From Geitlerinema sp. BBD 1991-9 (GTDB taxonomy: Bacteria; Cyanobacteriota; Cyanobacteriia; Cyanobacteriales; Geitlerinemataceae), in contig LWRO01000014.1 of the NCBI GenBank assembly GCA_001657325.1, positions 1-64,000 on the forward strand: DNA of 64,000 nucleotides, given 5' to 3'. This document shows, one piece after another, positions 1 through 9,653 of the stretch. Within the stretch, counting starts at the first letter, position 1. The number at the start of each line of letters is the position of its first letter. Below the pieces are notes generated by a model. That model had not been told where the DNA came from, ran no database searches, and worked only from the letters and a program-made list of their open reading frames with translations. Position numbers and translations under genes: made by a program.

Positions 1-343
1 AACCGGCGATACAGCCGTAGCGCTCGACGAGAGATTGAAGGGCTTGGAACGCCCAGTCGGTCGGCTGTACGTCGCTGAATTGAGAAACTGACGTAACCTG
101 ATCGAGACGGTTACGATCGACCGCGTTGGGTTGACCGATCGATTGATTTTCCGTCGCATCGATAAAGTCGCTGACGGAGAGCTGTTTGCTTTCCAACGCA
201 GCATCGAGTGCCATCGTGGGCTTAGCTGCTTCCCATTCAGTCAGCGCGTTCTTCTCGGCTTCTGCTCGGACGGGTGCGCCCAAGCCAGCAAGCATCGCAA
301 ACGCGGGACTGAACAGCAACAGTTGCCAAATGAGTTTACGCAT
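1..343 (-). CDS. Iron-uptake porin (SLH/OprB type), N-terminal fragment
   Basis: This is the first ~114 residues of an outer-membrane porin that runs off the left edge. The ATG at 343 opens a classic signal peptide (MRKLIWQLLLFSPAFAMLAG, cleavage after about residue 27 at APVRA-E). The segment DVQPTDWAFQALQSL followed by VERYGCIAG is the conserved start of the SLH domain in cyanobacterial SomA/OprB-type porins, which anchors the porin to peptidoglycan while the missing C-terminal barrel forms the pore. Members of this family have been linked to inorganic ion, including iron, uptake. The preceding linker is rich in N/D/Q, as usual. The assignment to the family is firm; the transported substrate cannot be judged without the barrel. 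Confidence 0.88.
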   Translation of the reverse strand, partial: MRKLIWQLLLFSPAFAMLAGLGAPVRAEAEKNALTEWEAAKPTMALDAALESKQLSVSDFIDATENQSIGQPNAVDRNRLDQVTSVSQFSDVQPTDWAFQALQSLVERYGCIAG

Positions 344-601
344 CTTCCCTCACACCAAAAACATCATCACTTCAAGCGTGTCTGATAGCCATAAGCTACC
401 ATTATTTATGATGCGATCCAGACTACGTTTTTTTTGTAGCTTGATATACAAAATGTAGAGTGAAACCCTATATCTACCTAAGCAAGTTACGAAATTCTGA
501 CATCACAGTCGATCGACCTGATTTGAAGACTTATATCGATTGATGAAGATGAAAGAAACTATCTTCAATTTCCTTCATCTTCTTTCCGGTCGCCGGGGTT
601 T

Positions 602-621
602 ACCGTTTCGATCGAAACGGT
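602..621. terminator. 20-bp perfect palindrome downstream of cimA
   Basis: ACCGTTTCGATCGAAACGGT is a perfect palindrome lying 18 bp beyond the cimA stop codon. It could form a 9-10 bp stem in the cimA transcript. There is no clear U-run after it, so termination is an inference; it may instead be a binding site or a chance extension of the abundant TCGATCGA core. Confidence 0.35.
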
Positions 622-638
622 TGTTTGCTAGAAAACCG

Positions 639-2237
639 TTAGGGCGTCACCACACTCGGCACGTTGTTCTGCAACAATAACCCATATTCCAATCCTTCAA
701 CGACGGCTTGATAAGACGCATCGATAATGTTCGTTGAAACGCCCACCGTCGTCCACCGTTGATGGCCGCTCGTGAATTCGATTAAAACCCGCGTTTTCGC
801 AGACGTTCCCGCCTGTCCGTCGAGAATGCGAACCTTGTAATCGACGAGCTGAAAGTCGGCAATTTCTGGAAACTGGTTGACGAGTGCTTTTCGCAGCGCC
901 CCATCCAATGCAGAAACCGGGCCGTTGCCTTCCGCCGCTTCTAAGAAGTCTCGCCCGTTAACCGTCACTTTCACGGTAGCCAGCGCGTTACTGTCTCCCG
1001 TTCCCGTCTGCGAGCAGTGAACTTGAAACCCCTTTACGCCGAAAAACGACACGCGCTGTCCCAACGCTTCTCGCATCAGCAAATCGAAACTTGCCTCAGC
1101 CGCTTCAAATTGATAGCCTTCGTGCTCCAAATTCTTCAACCGTTCCAAAATCTCGCGAGCGGCGGGATTTTGTTTGTCGAGTTCGATACCGAAGGTACGC
1201 GCTTTTGCCAAAATATTGCTCATACCCGACTGATCGGAAATGACAATGCGCCGTTGGTTGCCAACAGCTTCCGGTCGCACGTGTTCGTAAGTGAGGGGGT
1301 TGCGCTGGACGGCACTGACGTGAATTCCGCCCTTGTGAGCAAACGCCGATCGACCGACAAACGGCGCTCGATCGTTGGGGGCGAGATTGACCACCTCGCT
1401 GACAAACCGACTGGTTTCAGTGAGGTTAGTGAGTTGGCCGTCTTCGAGACAGCGATAGTCCAGTTTGAGCTGTAAGTTTGCGATCAGGGAGCAGAGGTTG
1501 GCGTTTCCGCAGCGTTCGCCGTAGCCGTCGATCGTTCCTTGTACCATTGTCGCACCGGCCAGAACCGCCGCGATGGCGTTGGCCACGGCAGTATCGGAAT
1601 CGTTGTGGGTGTGAATGCCCAGGGGTACAGTATCGCCGATTTCCGAGACGACCTCCGAGACGATCTGGCCGATTTCGTGGGGGAGAGTTCCGCCGTTGGT
1701 GTCGCACAGGGTCAGCCATTTCGCCCCAGCATCTCGCGCCGCTTTGAGGGTTTGGATCGCGTATTCGGGGTTGTGTTTGTAGCCGTCGAACCAATGTTCG
1801 GCATCGTAGATAATTTGACGGCCTTGGCGGGTTAGATATTCGATCGTATCGCTCACCATGGCAAGATTTTCGTCGAGGGTTGCATTTAGTCCCTCGGTGA
1901 CGTGGAGATCCCAGGATTTACCGAACAGCGTTATCCAGCGGGTTCCGGCTGCGAGAATCGGTTGTAGCATCGGATCGTCTGCTGCCGTGCGTCCTGGGCG
2001 ACGAGTCGAACAAAATGCGACTACTTCCGCTTGGGTAAGGGGCGTTTCTTTTAATTGCCAGAAAAATTGAACGTCTTTGGGATTCGCACCCGGCCATCCT
2101 CCCTCAATAAAGGGAACACCTAAACTATCGAGTTTTTGAGCGATGCGGAGCTTGTCTTCGAGCGACAGCGATAATCCTTCGCACTGCGCTCCGTCGCGTA
2201 GGGTTGTATCGTAAATCCAAAGGCGTTTGGCAGTCAT
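639..2237 (-). CDS. cimA: (R)-citramalate synthase
   Basis: This enzyme condenses pyruvate with acetyl-CoA to citramalate, the entry to threonine-independent isoleucine synthesis. The 532-aa length fits the long CimA class. The DRE-TIM barrel starts with DTTLRDGAQ (residues 10-18), and HTHND at 209-213 supplies the metal-binding histidines. The C-terminal ~140 residues form a LeuA-type allosteric dimer domain, the usual site of feedback inhibition by isoleucine. The ATG at 2237 is chosen because the homologous region begins there; the open frame continues upstream to 2390 but encodes basic, non-conserved sequence. Distinction from 2-isopropylmalate synthase rests on the overall sequence (for example GGWPGANPKD, near residue 46), which is CimA-like. 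It is transcribed alone, divergent from the ferredoxin gene. Confidence 0.93.
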   Translation of the reverse strand: MTAKRLWIYDTTLRDGAQCEGLSLSLEDKLRIAQKLDSLGVPFIEGGWPGANPKDVQFFWQLKETPLTQAEVVAFCSTRRPGRTAADDPMLQPILAAGTRWITLFGKSWDLHVTEGLNATLDENLAMVSDTIEYLTRQGRQIIYDAEHWFDGYKHNPEYAIQTLKAARDAGAKWLTLCDTNGGTLPHEIGQIVSEVVSEIGDTVPLGIHTHNDSDTAVANAIAAVLAGATMVQGTIDGYGERCGNANLCSLIANLQLKLDYRCLEDGQLTNLTETSRFVSEVVNLAPNDRAPFVGRSAFAHKGGIHVSAVQRNPLTYEHVRPEAVGNQRRIVISDQSGMSNILAKARTFGIELDKQNPAAREILERLKNLEHEGYQFEAAEASFDLLMREALGQRVSFFGVKGFQVHCSQTGTGDSNALATVKVTVNGRDFLEAAEGNGPVSALDGALRKALVNQFPEIADFQLVDYKVRILDGQAGTSAKTRVLIEFTSGHQRWTTVGVSTNIIDASYQAVVEGLEYGLLLQNNVPSVVTP

Positions 2238-2666
2238 GGCTGAGTCTCGGACGATGGGCAGACGAGATCGAGGTTGGGAACGGGTAAGAGGTTGGCACCA
2301 CACTCGATAACGCAACTTCGATCTTGCCATATTTGCACTCTCCCAGTTCGGAACATCGGGATTTCGAGTTTGGCGGTTTGCAGGTTGCATTTCCCATTTC
2401 AGGTGTGCTGCTTGTCGATCGATCGGCGGCTGAGATGGTTTTTGTCAGCCAGTCGATCGATTCTTTTTCTGTCTTTTTACGGAAATTGTCGGAGCCAACC
2501 CATCAATTTTTTTGTCTTTGTCTTGACCGATCTTGTCCTTTAAAATTATGAAGAAGTTCAGTTCGCTAAAATTTTTGAGAGACGCTCGAGGCTCGCGACC
2601 CGAGAGCCTCGATATTCTAATCAATTTTTGCGCGATTAAAGAAGAAATTAAGCGTTTTTTCGACCT
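2238..2666. other. Divergent intergenic region, cimA / ferredoxin
   Basis: This 429-bp gap must carry the promoters of two divergent genes. I see no credible gene in it. Its only clear structure is the hairpin at 2586-2612. No sigma-70 elements could be assigned with confidence. Confidence 0.5.
2586..2612 (+). promoter_or_regulatory. Hairpin in the ferredoxin 5' leader
   Basis: TCGAGGCTC (2586-2594) pairs with GAGCCTCGA (2604-2612) around a 9-nt loop, giving a perfect 9-bp stem 55 bp upstream of the ferredoxin ATG. It could be an attenuator, an RNA-stability element or an operator dyad. No poly-U follows directly. The role is unknown. Confidence 0.4.
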
Positions 2667-3014
2667 ATGCCTAAAGTAACTGCTTACGGACAAACCTTTG
2701 AATGCGATCGAGGTTCTAATCTACGCCAAGTCCTGCTCGAACAGGGCATTCCCCTGTACAATGGCAAAGCCTCAATTATCAACTGTCACGGACTGGGGAC
2801 TTGTGGAACCTGTGCCGTACAAGTAGAAGGTGAAGTATCGGAGCCGAACTGGCGAGATCGTGCCAGACGTTCGCTTCCCCCTCACAAGCCCTCGAAAAAT
2901 TTGCGCTTGGCCTGTCAAACTCAGGTCTTAGGTGACGTTCGGGTGACGAAGTTTGATGGAATGTGGGGACAAGGCGATCGAAGGGTTTGGGAACCCGACA
3001 AACCGACAAACTAA
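2667..3014 (+). CDS. [2Fe-2S] ferredoxin-like protein
   Basis: This is a 115-aa soluble electron carrier with a plant/bacterial-type [2Fe-2S] fold. The four cluster ligands are C40, C46, C49 (CHGLGTCGTC, C-X5-C-X2-C) and C83 (LRLACQTQ). The C-X5-C spacing differs from photosynthetic PetF (C-X4-C-X2-C) and resembles the widespread cyanobacterial class of auxiliary [2Fe-2S] proteins. The C-terminus has a basic/tryptophan extension (FDGMWGQGDRRVWEP). The partner is unknown. The gene is single, separated from the next gene by a strong hairpin at 3024-3051. Confidence 0.85.
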   Translation: MPKVTAYGQTFECDRGSNLRQVLLEQGIPLYNGKASIINCHGLGTCGTCAVQVEGEVSEPNWRDRARRSLPPHKPSKNLRLACQTQVLGDVRVTKFDGMWGQGDRRVWEPDKPTN

Positions 3015-3023
3015 GGTTCAATG

Positions 3024-3051
3024 ACCCCCACCTCGCGCAGCCGGTGGGGGT
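3024..3051 (+). terminator. Hairpin between ferredoxin gene and next gene
   Basis: ACCCCCACC (3024-3032) pairs perfectly with GGTGGGGGT (3043-3051), with a 10-nt loop, starting 10 bp after the ferredoxin stop. It has no U-tract, so it may be a weak terminator or an mRNA 3'-end stabiliser; the AAGGAGG of the next gene begins just 6 bp further on. Confidence 0.45.
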
Positions 3052-3068
3052 ATCCACAAGGAGGTCTG

Positions 3069-3353
3069 GTGAAAGCTTCCGTTCCGCGCACGTTTGCAAT
3101 GGTGATACTCGTTTCGGCAATCACGTTAGGGGCGATTCGATTGGTTCGCAGTTCGTTTGGGGGCGGGGACGATTCCTCAACGCCCACACCCTCGGACTCG
3201 CGAACTCAAAATGCAGAAGAACAGACTCCGTTCGGTACGCCACCTGCACCTGCCACCTCACCTTTCCCCGAGCCGGTCACGTCACCCTCTCCAGCACCCA
3301 CGACTTCGCCTTCCCCCACTTCTGAAAACTCGAACGTCCCCGCTCTCTGGTAA
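3069..3353 (+). CDS. Small single-pass membrane protein with Pro/Ser/Thr tail
   Basis: This 94-aa protein has a hydrophobic segment ([16 protein letters not shown]) near its N-terminus followed by a low-complexity tail rich in P, S and T, probably extracytoplasmic. The GTG at 3069 is chosen because AAGGAGG (3058-3064) sits 4 nt upstream; the frame is open from an ATG at 3021, but that lies inside the upstream hairpin. Its stop is 23 bp before thiO-thiG, so it may be cotranscribed. I do not recognise the family. Confidence 0.55.
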   Translation: MKASVPRTFAMVILVSAITLGAIRLVRSSFGGGDDSSTPTPSDSRTQNAEEQTPFGTPPAPATSPFPEPVTSPSPAPTTSPSPTSENSNVPALW

Positions 3354-3376
3354 ATCCTCGATCGAACGACATCACG

Positions 3377-5320
3377 ATGAGTAACGATATCCTAATTATC
3401 GGTGGCGGCGTTATTGGCTTGTCCGTCGCCGTCGAACTCAAGCTTCGCGGTGCGAACGTCACCGTCGTCAGCCGCAATTTTCAAGAAGCGGCGAGTCTAG
3501 CGGCTGGCGGAATGATCGCGCCACAAGCCGAAGAAATTCCCCCAGGCCCGATGTTAGAGCTGTGCTTGCGATCGAGGGCGATGTTCGCAGAATGGTCGTG
3601 CAAAATCGAGGAACTCTCGGGATTGTCAGCGGGACACTGGGCGTGTGGCATTCTCGCCCCCGTGTACGAAACACCGAACTCAGAACCGCCGCAGGAAGCT
3701 GGAACGGCGGTTTGGCTCGATCGATCGGAAGTCCACCAATATCAAGCGGGTCTCGGCGAGGAGGTTGTTGGAGGATGGTGGTATCCAGAAGACGCACAGG
3801 CGGACAGTCGCGTGTTGGCTCGAGCGCTGCTCACCGCCGCTCGAGAATTGGGAATTGAGATTCGCGAAGGCATCACCGTAGAAGCCATCGCGCAACAGGG
3901 AAATCGCATTGTCGGCGTACAAACTGAGACGGGAACGATCCACGCCGATCGATACGTTTTAGCCTCTGGATCTTGGGCGAATCAACTGTTACCGATCCCA
4001 GTTTTTCCCGTCAAAGGCCAGATGTTTTCCGTTCGCACGCCTCTGACTGACGAATCGTTACGTTTGCGTCGGGTGTTGTTCGGACCGGAAACTTATATTA
4101 TTCCCCGTCGCAACGGTCAGATCGTCGTGGGGGCAACGGCGGAATACGATGGATTCGTTCGGGGCAACACGCCTCAAGGAATGCGAAATTTGCTCGATCG
4201 AGCCGTTCGGCTGTATCCCGCGCTGAAGGACTATCCCATTGACGAGTTTTGGTGGGGCTTCCGCCCCGGTACGCCGGACGAGTTACCGATTTTGGGGACG
4301 AGTTACTGCGAGAATTTAATCTTAGCGACAGGACACTATCGTAACGGGATTTTGTTAGCTCCGATCACGGCTAAACTGACGGCTGATTTGGTGTGTGACG
4401 ATCGACGCGATCCGTTACTCGATGCGTTTCGCTGGGATCGCTTTGGCTCGATCGATCGTCCGGCTTCCACGGCGACGATGTTCGCCACAGCAGCCGAAAC
4501 CACCCCAAAACCCGAACCGGTGGAACTCGAAGATACCCCTCTCGTTATCGCCGGACGCAGCTTTCGATCGAGACTGATGACGGGAAGCGGTAAATACCGC
4601 AATTTTGACGAAATGCGCTGCAGTATTATCGCCAGCGACTGCGAAATCGTCACCGTCGCCGTGCGCCGCGTCCAAACCAACGCACCGGGACACGAGGGAT
4701 TAGCGGAAGCACTCGATTGGAGCAACCTGTGGATGTTACCCAACACCGCAGGCTGCAAAACGGCTGAAGAGGCGGTGCGCGTGGCGCGATTGGGGCGTGA
4801 AATGGCCAAGTTACTGGGTCAAGAAGACAACAACTTCGTTAAATTAGAGGTGATTTCCGATGCGAAATACCTCTTACCCGATCCGATCGGCACGTTGCAA
4901 GCTGCCGAACAGTTGGTGAAAGAAGGATTTGCGGTACTCCCCTACATCAACGCCGATCCGATACTAGCCAAACGCCTGGAGGACATCGGCTGTGCGACGG
5001 TGATGCCCTTGGGATCGCCCATCGGTTCGGGCCAGGGCATTCAAACGGCGGCGAACGTGCGCGTCATTGTTGAAAATGCCAAGGTTCCCGTGGTCGTGGA
5101 TGCGGGAATCGGAACGCCTAGCGAAGCGGCGCAAGCGATGGAATTGGGCGCCGATGCGGTTTTGATTAATTCGGCGATTGCCATGGCTGCGAACGCTCCT
5201 GCCATGGGAAGGGCGATGAGTTTGGCCGTGCAAGCCGGACGGCTCGCCTATCGCGCCGGACGCATTCCGGTGAAGGCTGTTGCTAGTGCGAGTTCGCCGT
5301 TGACAGGGACGGTTCGGTAA
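3377..5320 (+). CDS. thiOG: Bifunctional glycine oxidase / thiazole synthase (ThiO-ThiG fusion)
   Basis: This 647-aa protein joins two consecutive steps of thiamine-thiazole synthesis. Residues 1-~365 are a FAD-dependent D-amino-acid-oxidase-type ThiO (IIGGGVIG, 7-14; [14 protein letters not shown] near 294-307), which makes dehydroglycine. After a short linker, residues ~386-647 are ThiG, a TIM barrel; K489 in FVKLEVI is the expected Schiff-base lysine, and [12 protein letters not shown] is the phosphate loop. Fusion lets the unstable dehydroglycine pass directly between sites. ThiO-ThiG fusions are known in cyanobacteria, so this is not new. Other thiamine genes (thiS, thiF, thiC) are absent from the window, and I see no TPP riboswitch signature upstream. 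Confidence 0.95.
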   Translation: MSNDILIIGGGVIGLSVAVELKLRGANVTVVSRNFQEAASLAAGGMIAPQAEEIPPGPMLELCLRSRAMFAEWSCKIEELSGLSAGHWACGILAPVYETPNSEPPQEAGTAVWLDRSEVHQYQAGLGEEVVGGWWYPEDAQADSRVLARALLTAARELGIEIREGITVEAIAQQGNRIVGVQTETGTIHADRYVLASGSWANQLLPIPVFPVKGQMFSVRTPLTDESLRLRRVLFGPETYIIPRRNGQIVVGATAEYDGFVRGNTPQGMRNLLDRAVRLYPALKDYPIDEFWWGFRPGTPDELPILGTSYCENLILATGHYRNGILLAPITAKLTADLVCDDRRDPLLDAFRWDRFGSIDRPASTATMFATAAETTPKPEPVELEDTPLVIAGRSFRSRLMTGSGKYRNFDEMRCSIIASDCEIVTVAVRRVQTNAPGHEGLAEALDWSNLWMLPNTAGCKTAEEAVRVARLGREMAKLLGQEDNNFVKLEVISDAKYLLPDPIGTLQAAEQLVKEGFAVLPYINADPILAKRLEDIGCATVMPLGSPIGSGQGIQTAANVRVIVENAKVPVVVDAGIGTPSEAAQAMELGADAVLINSAIAMAANAPAMGRAMSLAVQAGRLAYRAGRIPVKAVASASSPLTGTVR

Positions 5321-5415
5321 TTGACGAGTGTCGTTAGAACCGGTTTATCGGGCGTACTTTTGGGTGCGCCCTTGTTATTTTTGGGAAGTCCCAAGACAAC
5401 GGTATTTGTAAGCCC

Positions 5416-5440
5416 AAAAATCTCGAGTTCGAGATTTTTT
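5416..5440 (+). terminator. Rho-independent terminator after thiO-thiG
   Basis: AAAAATCTCGA is followed by a 2-nt spacer and its complement TCGAGATTTTTT, giving a stem flanked by A and T runs. The arrangement can terminate transcripts from both sides: the rightward thiOG mRNA and the leftward tRNA-Thr transcript. Confidence 0.75.
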
Positions 5441-5468
5441 AAGTTCGCACTTGTGTGCGATCGGAAAA

Positions 5469-5540
5469 AGCCGATGACGAGATTTGAACTCGTGACCGCT
5501 CGATTACGAATCGAGTGCTCTACCACTGAGCTACATCGGC
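5469..5540 (-). tRNA. tRNA-Thr (anticodon CGU)
   Basis: The minus strand folds into a full cloverleaf. The acceptor arms are GCCGATG and CATCGGC (7 perfect pairs), the anticodon arm CTCGA/TCGAG frames the loop carrying CGT, and the T arm ACGAG-TTCAAAT-CTCGT is perfect. The 3' CCA is not encoded. The 3' end runs into a T-stretch in the transcript. Confidence 0.95.
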
Positions 5541-5562
5541 AGACGATTATCTATTGTAGCAC

Positions 5563-5596
5563 TTCGGTGAAGGATGTCAACCCTACCTTCACCGAA
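5563..5596 (-). terminator. Hairpin between tRNA-Thr and pyk
   Basis: TTCGGTGAAGG (5563-5573) and CCTTCACCGAA (5586-5596) form a perfect 11-bp stem with a 12-nt loop, 15 bp beyond the pyruvate kinase stop. It probably ends or protects the pyk mRNA; a U-run is lacking. Confidence 0.55.
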
Positions 5597-5610
5597 ACGA
5601 TGATGCAACC

Positions 5611-7407
5611 TTAAACGTTAAGCAGGTCTTCTGTCTGCATCGACGTGGACGCGCCCGAATAGACCATTCCCCGCTGAACGTCGAGGGTGAGAATCGAACC
5701 TTCTCGAATTAAACGAGTGGCGTTTTTCACCCCGACGATAATCGGCTTACCCAACTGCGAACAGATGATCGCCGCATGACTGGTGAGACTGGCTTCTTCC
5801 GTCACCACACCCGACGCTTTCTTCAACACTTCGATGAAGCTCGCATCTGTACGATCGGCGATCAGGATATCACCGGGATTGAAGCTCGCCATCGATACGG
5901 CATCGCGAACGACTCGGGCGGGACCACTCACGGGACTCGACGTCATGCCTAAACCCGTTCCTTGTCCGAGTACCGCCGTCACCATTTCAACTTTGACCAA
6001 GTCCGTAGACCCCGAAACGCCCTGTAGCGTTCCAGCTGTCATGACGACTAAATCCCCTTCACTGACGAGTTGGTTTTCCAAAGCCACGTTAATCGCCGCT
6101 TGGAACGTTTGGGAGGTAGACGGTAAATCCAACACCAGCAAGGTTTTCACTCCCCATACCAGTTGGAGCTGACGGGCGACGTTGACGTGAGGTGTCACCG
6201 CCAAGATTGGTGCTTGCGGGCGGAATTTCGAGACGTTCCGCGCCGTCGCGCCGGATTTCGTCAACGTCATGATCGCGGCTGAGTCGAGTTGTGTGGCAAT
6301 CTGTTCCACGGCTTGACTGATCGCGTTGGGGATCGATCGACCGGTCTCGTCAACGCCTGTTACGTTCTGGACGATGTCTTCTTGCTCGATGCGAGTTGCA
6401 ATCTGAGCCATCGTTGCCACAGCTTTGACGGGAAACTGTCCCACTGCTGTTTCGTTCGACAGCATCACGGCATCGGTTCCGTCGAGAATAGCGTTGGCCA
6501 CGTCGGAGATTTCCGCGCGCGTCGCTCTGGGGCTTGCTACCATGCTATCGAGCATTTGCGTTGCGGTAATCACCGGAATTCCCAAACGGTTCGCCGTGAC
6601 GATGAGGCGCTTTTGCAAAATGGGAACGTCTTCGGCCGGAAGTTCCACCCCGAGATCGCCTCTGGCCACCATCACGCCGTCGCTCAGCGACAGAATTTCT
6701 TCCATCTGTTCGATGGCTTCGTGTTTTTCAATTTTGACGATAACGGGAACGGCTTTGCCCGCGCTGGAAATGAGTTCTTTAATTTCCAATACGTCTTGGG
6801 GGTTACGCACGAAGCTCAGTGCAACCCAATCGACTCCTTGGTCGAGACCGAACATGAGATCGGCGCGGTCTTTGTCGGTCATTGCTTTGACGGACAAGTA
6901 CACGCCGGGGAAATTCACCCCTTTGTTGTTGGACAGTACGCCACCGACGACGGTACGGCAGTATAACTCACCAGCGGCGGGATCGGTTTTTTCAACGCGC
7001 ATTTCAACGCGACCGTCATCGAGGAGAATGGTAGAACCTTCGGGAACTTCGCGTGCGAGAGGTTCGTAGGTGATCGAAGCGGATTTTTGGGTTCCTGGGA
7101 TTTGACGGCTGGTGAGAATAAAGGGATCGCCGTCAGCTAACTTAATCGAACCGGTCTCGAATTTGCCCAAGCGAATTTTTGGGCCTTGAAGGTCTTGCAA
7201 AATGCCAACCGGTTGGTTCAGCTCGAAGGAGGTTTGACGAATGAGGCGGATATTCCGTTGGTGGTCGTCGTGGGTACCGTGGGAAAAGTTCAGTCGGAGG
7301 GTCGTTGCCCCTGCCAAGATCAGTTCCCGCAGTACGTCGGGTTTACTGGTTGCGGGGCCAATGGTCGCGACAATTTTCGTTCGGCGCAGGGGGGCTCGTT
7401 GTTGCAT
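5611..7407 (-). CDS. pyk: Pyruvate kinase with C-terminal PEP-utiliser domain
   Basis: This 598-aa enzyme converts PEP + ADP to pyruvate + ATP in glycolysis. The N-terminus RRTKIVATIGPATS, the catalytic lysine region VKIEKHEAI and the PEP-binding ITATQMLDSM are canonical. Beyond the normal ~475 residues there is a PEP-utilising 'mobile' domain of about 100 aa with TSHAAI (H544), the swivelling-histidine domain of PEP synthase and PPDK. This extended form occurs in Bacilli and many cyanobacteria; the role of the extra domain is not settled. The gene is monocistronic, with the start ATG directly supported by homology. Confidence 0.95.
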   Translation of the reverse strand: MQQRAPLRRTKIVATIGPATSKPDVLRELILAGATTLRLNFSHGTHDDHQRNIRLIRQTSFELNQPVGILQDLQGPKIRLGKFETGSIKLADGDPFILTSRQIPGTQKSASITYEPLAREVPEGSTILLDDGRVEMRVEKTDPAAGELYCRTVVGGVLSNNKGVNFPGVYLSVKAMTDKDRADLMFGLDQGVDWVALSFVRNPQDVLEIKELISSAGKAVPVIVKIEKHEAIEQMEEILSLSDGVMVARGDLGVELPAEDVPILQKRLIVTANRLGIPVITATQMLDSMVASPRATRAEISDVANAILDGTDAVMLSNETAVGQFPVKAVATMAQIATRIEQEDIVQNVTGVDETGRSIPNAISQAVEQIATQLDSAAIMTLTKSGATARNVSKFRPQAPILAVTPHVNVARQLQLVWGVKTLLVLDLPSTSQTFQAAINVALENQLVSEGDLVVMTAGTLQGVSGSTDLVKVEMVTAVLGQGTGLGMTSSPVSGPARVVRDAVSMASFNPGDILIADRTDASFIEVLKKASGVVTEEASLTSHAAIICSQLGKPIIVGVKNATRLIREGSILTLDVQRGMVYSGASTSMQTEDLLNV

Positions 7408-8279
7408 GAACTCTCAAGTCTCTCAAATCGATCGGGGAAGGTGCCTGACGTAGAAATCAGATGGCTTAGATGGCAGAACAAAGTTGTCGTCTACGCCAAA
7501 CACCCTGCATCTATACGTAGATGCATACTTCGTGAAATCTATCAGCCTAGTCTCTCACGATCCCCGGTTTTCGATCGTCTTTTTCGGGAATTTCCATCGG
7601 TAACCTGTTGCGGCTCTGAAGAAGACGCAGATTTTCGGTTCGATCGAACGGCCCGTGAGAATTCGCACTTGCGGGTCTTCGCGAACCACAACATCGCGAG
7701 GTAGCACGACGAACTTTGCTGGCTTGACCGCGAAGTTTCGACGCTGGCATTGGACTTTCAAGCACTTTCCACTCAGTCCCTGAATCGTTTTAAGTGGATT
7801 TCTCAAATACGGCTCGGTTTAGCCTTCGGAACCTCGATCGAAACCTCGAGTGGGTTTTCAACTTTGTTACCGTTAGAAAAGGATTCAGCTTGTCGAGGCT
7901 CGAACCAACAGGCTCAAAGCGGGGAAAGACAGCGGCTCGAGCTGCTGTGTCCCGTTCGTCAGAAGCTCGAGTTGGCGCTTTCAAGCTCCCACCCTCTCCC
8001 GGTAAGATATCTGAGGGGATACACCCTCTTTTGAGTCAATTGCGTTAGTCAATTGTGTTCGTCAATCGCGAGCGGTGGGGACTGTGTTCGATCGTTTCTT
8101 ACCCTTGCCCGATTGTCTAACCCAACGACATTTCAAACTCAAGCTAGCGTGAGGACTTGCAAATTTAGAAACAACCCGGATTTCAGCTTTCGATCTGCTC
8201 CCCCCTAAAACCGACCCATTTCGCGAAACAGTCGTTCTGTCAGTTCCCGATTTCCTCCTCTCCATCACGGTGCGCGCCC
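7408..8279. other. 872-bp intergenic region, pyk / adenylate cyclase
   Basis: Two divergent genes face away from this stretch. Several overlapping open frames exist on both strands. The best, 83 aa at 7555-7806 on the minus strand, is moderately protein-like but has no clear ribosome site or recognisable domain. Around 7930-7960 there is an imperfect palindrome (CAGCGGCTCGAGCTGCTG). I cannot support a gene here; promoters of pyk and the cyclase are expected. Confidence 0.4.
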
Positions 8280-9653
8280 ATGAATTTACAACGCCTTCAG
8301 GAATGGTTCGGTGTCGTAGCTTATCGATTGACCTTTCTCCGTACCACGACGCCACAAGATCGCAATTATCAAATCTGGTGCGATCGATTCGTTCGACGGC
8401 GGCTTACGTTGGGTATTTGGCTCGTTCTGTCCGTCTATCTCACGTTTGCAACACTCGAATTAGGGTATTTCCTGTTCGAGCGAGATCGATTTAATCCCGA
8501 TTGGTTTTCGACGCAAATCGTCACGCTGGTATTGGTCGTAGTGTGCGCGATCGGGTTTCGATCGAAGTGGGGACGCAATCGATCGGGGATTGCCTTAGTC
8601 TGGCTGTCTTTGGCCGTCAACCTCACCCCGATCCTCCAACGCACCCTCGCGGGCGCGTTACAACCCTCTTTATTGGTTTGGCCGTTGATGTTTCTCGGTC
8701 AAGCGACGTTAATTCCCGTGCGATGGCACCTGCATCTCATCTCACAACTGATGACGCTAACTTTTTACTTCAGTGCCTGGGGATTGGGGGTTCCGGCGAC
8801 GATTCCACTCGATCGACTCACGCCGTTCGGCTTGGTGCTATACCTGGGATGGACTTGTGCGATTTGCGACTTGTCGGTGTTTCTCTACGAAAGGGTACAG
8901 CGATCGGAGTTTATGGCTCGCTGTCAGTTACAAGAGGCTTACGATCGACTCTCAGAAGAACAAGCGAGATCGGAACGGTTGTTGCTCAATATCCTGCCGC
9001 GCCCCATTGCCAAGCGCCTCAAGGAGCAAACTCGTCACTGTGCCATTGCTGACAGTTTTGCCAACGCGGGGGTCTTGTTCGCGGATATCGTCGGCTTTAC
9101 GGAGCTGTCCGGGCGCATTTCACCGCCGGAGTTGGTGCAATTGCTCAACGAGATTTTTTCGGAGTTCGATCGACTGGCTGACTCGTACGGGTTAGAAAAA
9201 ATTAAAACCATTGGCGATGCGTATATGGTCGTGTCGGGATTGCCGGAACCTCGCGACGATTTTGACGAGGCCATCGCAGATATGGGATTAGAGATGAAAC
9301 AAGCGCTAATGCAGTTCAACACCCGACACCAACATCAGTTCCAAATGCGAATTGGCATTGCCACGGGGCCAGTCGTGGCAGGCGTTATCGGGCTGAAAAA
9401 GTTTATTTACGACCTTTGGGGCGATACGGTAAATCTCGCAAGTCGCATGGAGTCCCACGGTATTCCCGATGCCATTCAAGTGACGGCGGATACTTACGAA
9501 CGCCTGAAGGATCGCTACGACTTTCGATCTCGTGGCTCGATCGAGGTCAAAGGGAAAGGCTCGATGACGACCTATCTCTTACTCAGAAAGCGCCCGTCCG
9601 TCGCACCTGTTGCGATCTCGCCTGCATCCCATAAAAAAAACGCCCAGGAGTGA
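8280..9653 (+). CDS. Class III adenylate cyclase, membrane-anchored
   Basis: The protein has 457 aa. Residues ~40-205 contain five or six hydrophobic segments, then a short linker (YDRLSEEQARSERLLLNILP) typical of the signalling helix before cyclase domains, then a class III catalytic domain (~255-445). Metal-binding aspartates are D269 (FADIVGFTEL) and D313 (KTIGDAYM). The purine-specifying pair is K309 and D378 (YDLWGD), the adenylate rather than guanylate signature. N385 and R389 (NLASRM) complete the transition-state residues. All catalytic residues are present, so it should be active as a homodimer making cAMP. The membrane part is not a recognised sensor domain. Its last 5 codons overlap a terminator for the opposing gene. 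Confidence 0.92.
   Translation: MNLQRLQEWFGVVAYRLTFLRTTTPQDRNYQIWCDRFVRRRLTLGIWLVLSVYLTFATLELGYFLFERDRFNPDWFSTQIVTLVLVVVCAIGFRSKWGRNRSGIALVWLSLAVNLTPILQRTLAGALQPSLLVWPLMFLGQATLIPVRWHLHLISQLMTLTFYFSAWGLGVPATIPLDRLTPFGLVLYLGWTCAICDLSVFLYERVQRSEFMARCQLQEAYDRLSEEQARSERLLLNILPRPIAKRLKEQTRHCAIADSFANAGVLFADIVGFTELSGRISPPELVQLLNEIFSEFDRLADSYGLEKIKTIGDAYMVVSGLPEPRDDFDEAIADMGLEMKQALMQFNTRHQHQFQMRIGIATGPVVAGVIGLKKFIYDLWGDTVNLASRMESHGIPDAIQVTADTYERLKDRYDFRSRGSIEVKGKGSMTTYLLLRKRPSVAPVAISPASHKKNAQE

Noticed and set aside
1017-1475. 152-aa open frame opposite cimA
   Set aside because: It is the antisense shadow of a well-supported gene, as are most long open frames opposite coding sequence in this CGATCG-rich DNA.
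7555-7806. 83-aa open frame on the minus strand between pyk and the cyclase gene
   Set aside because: Part of it looks protein-like, but another frame over the same bases looks equally good, there is no ribosome site, and no family is recognised.
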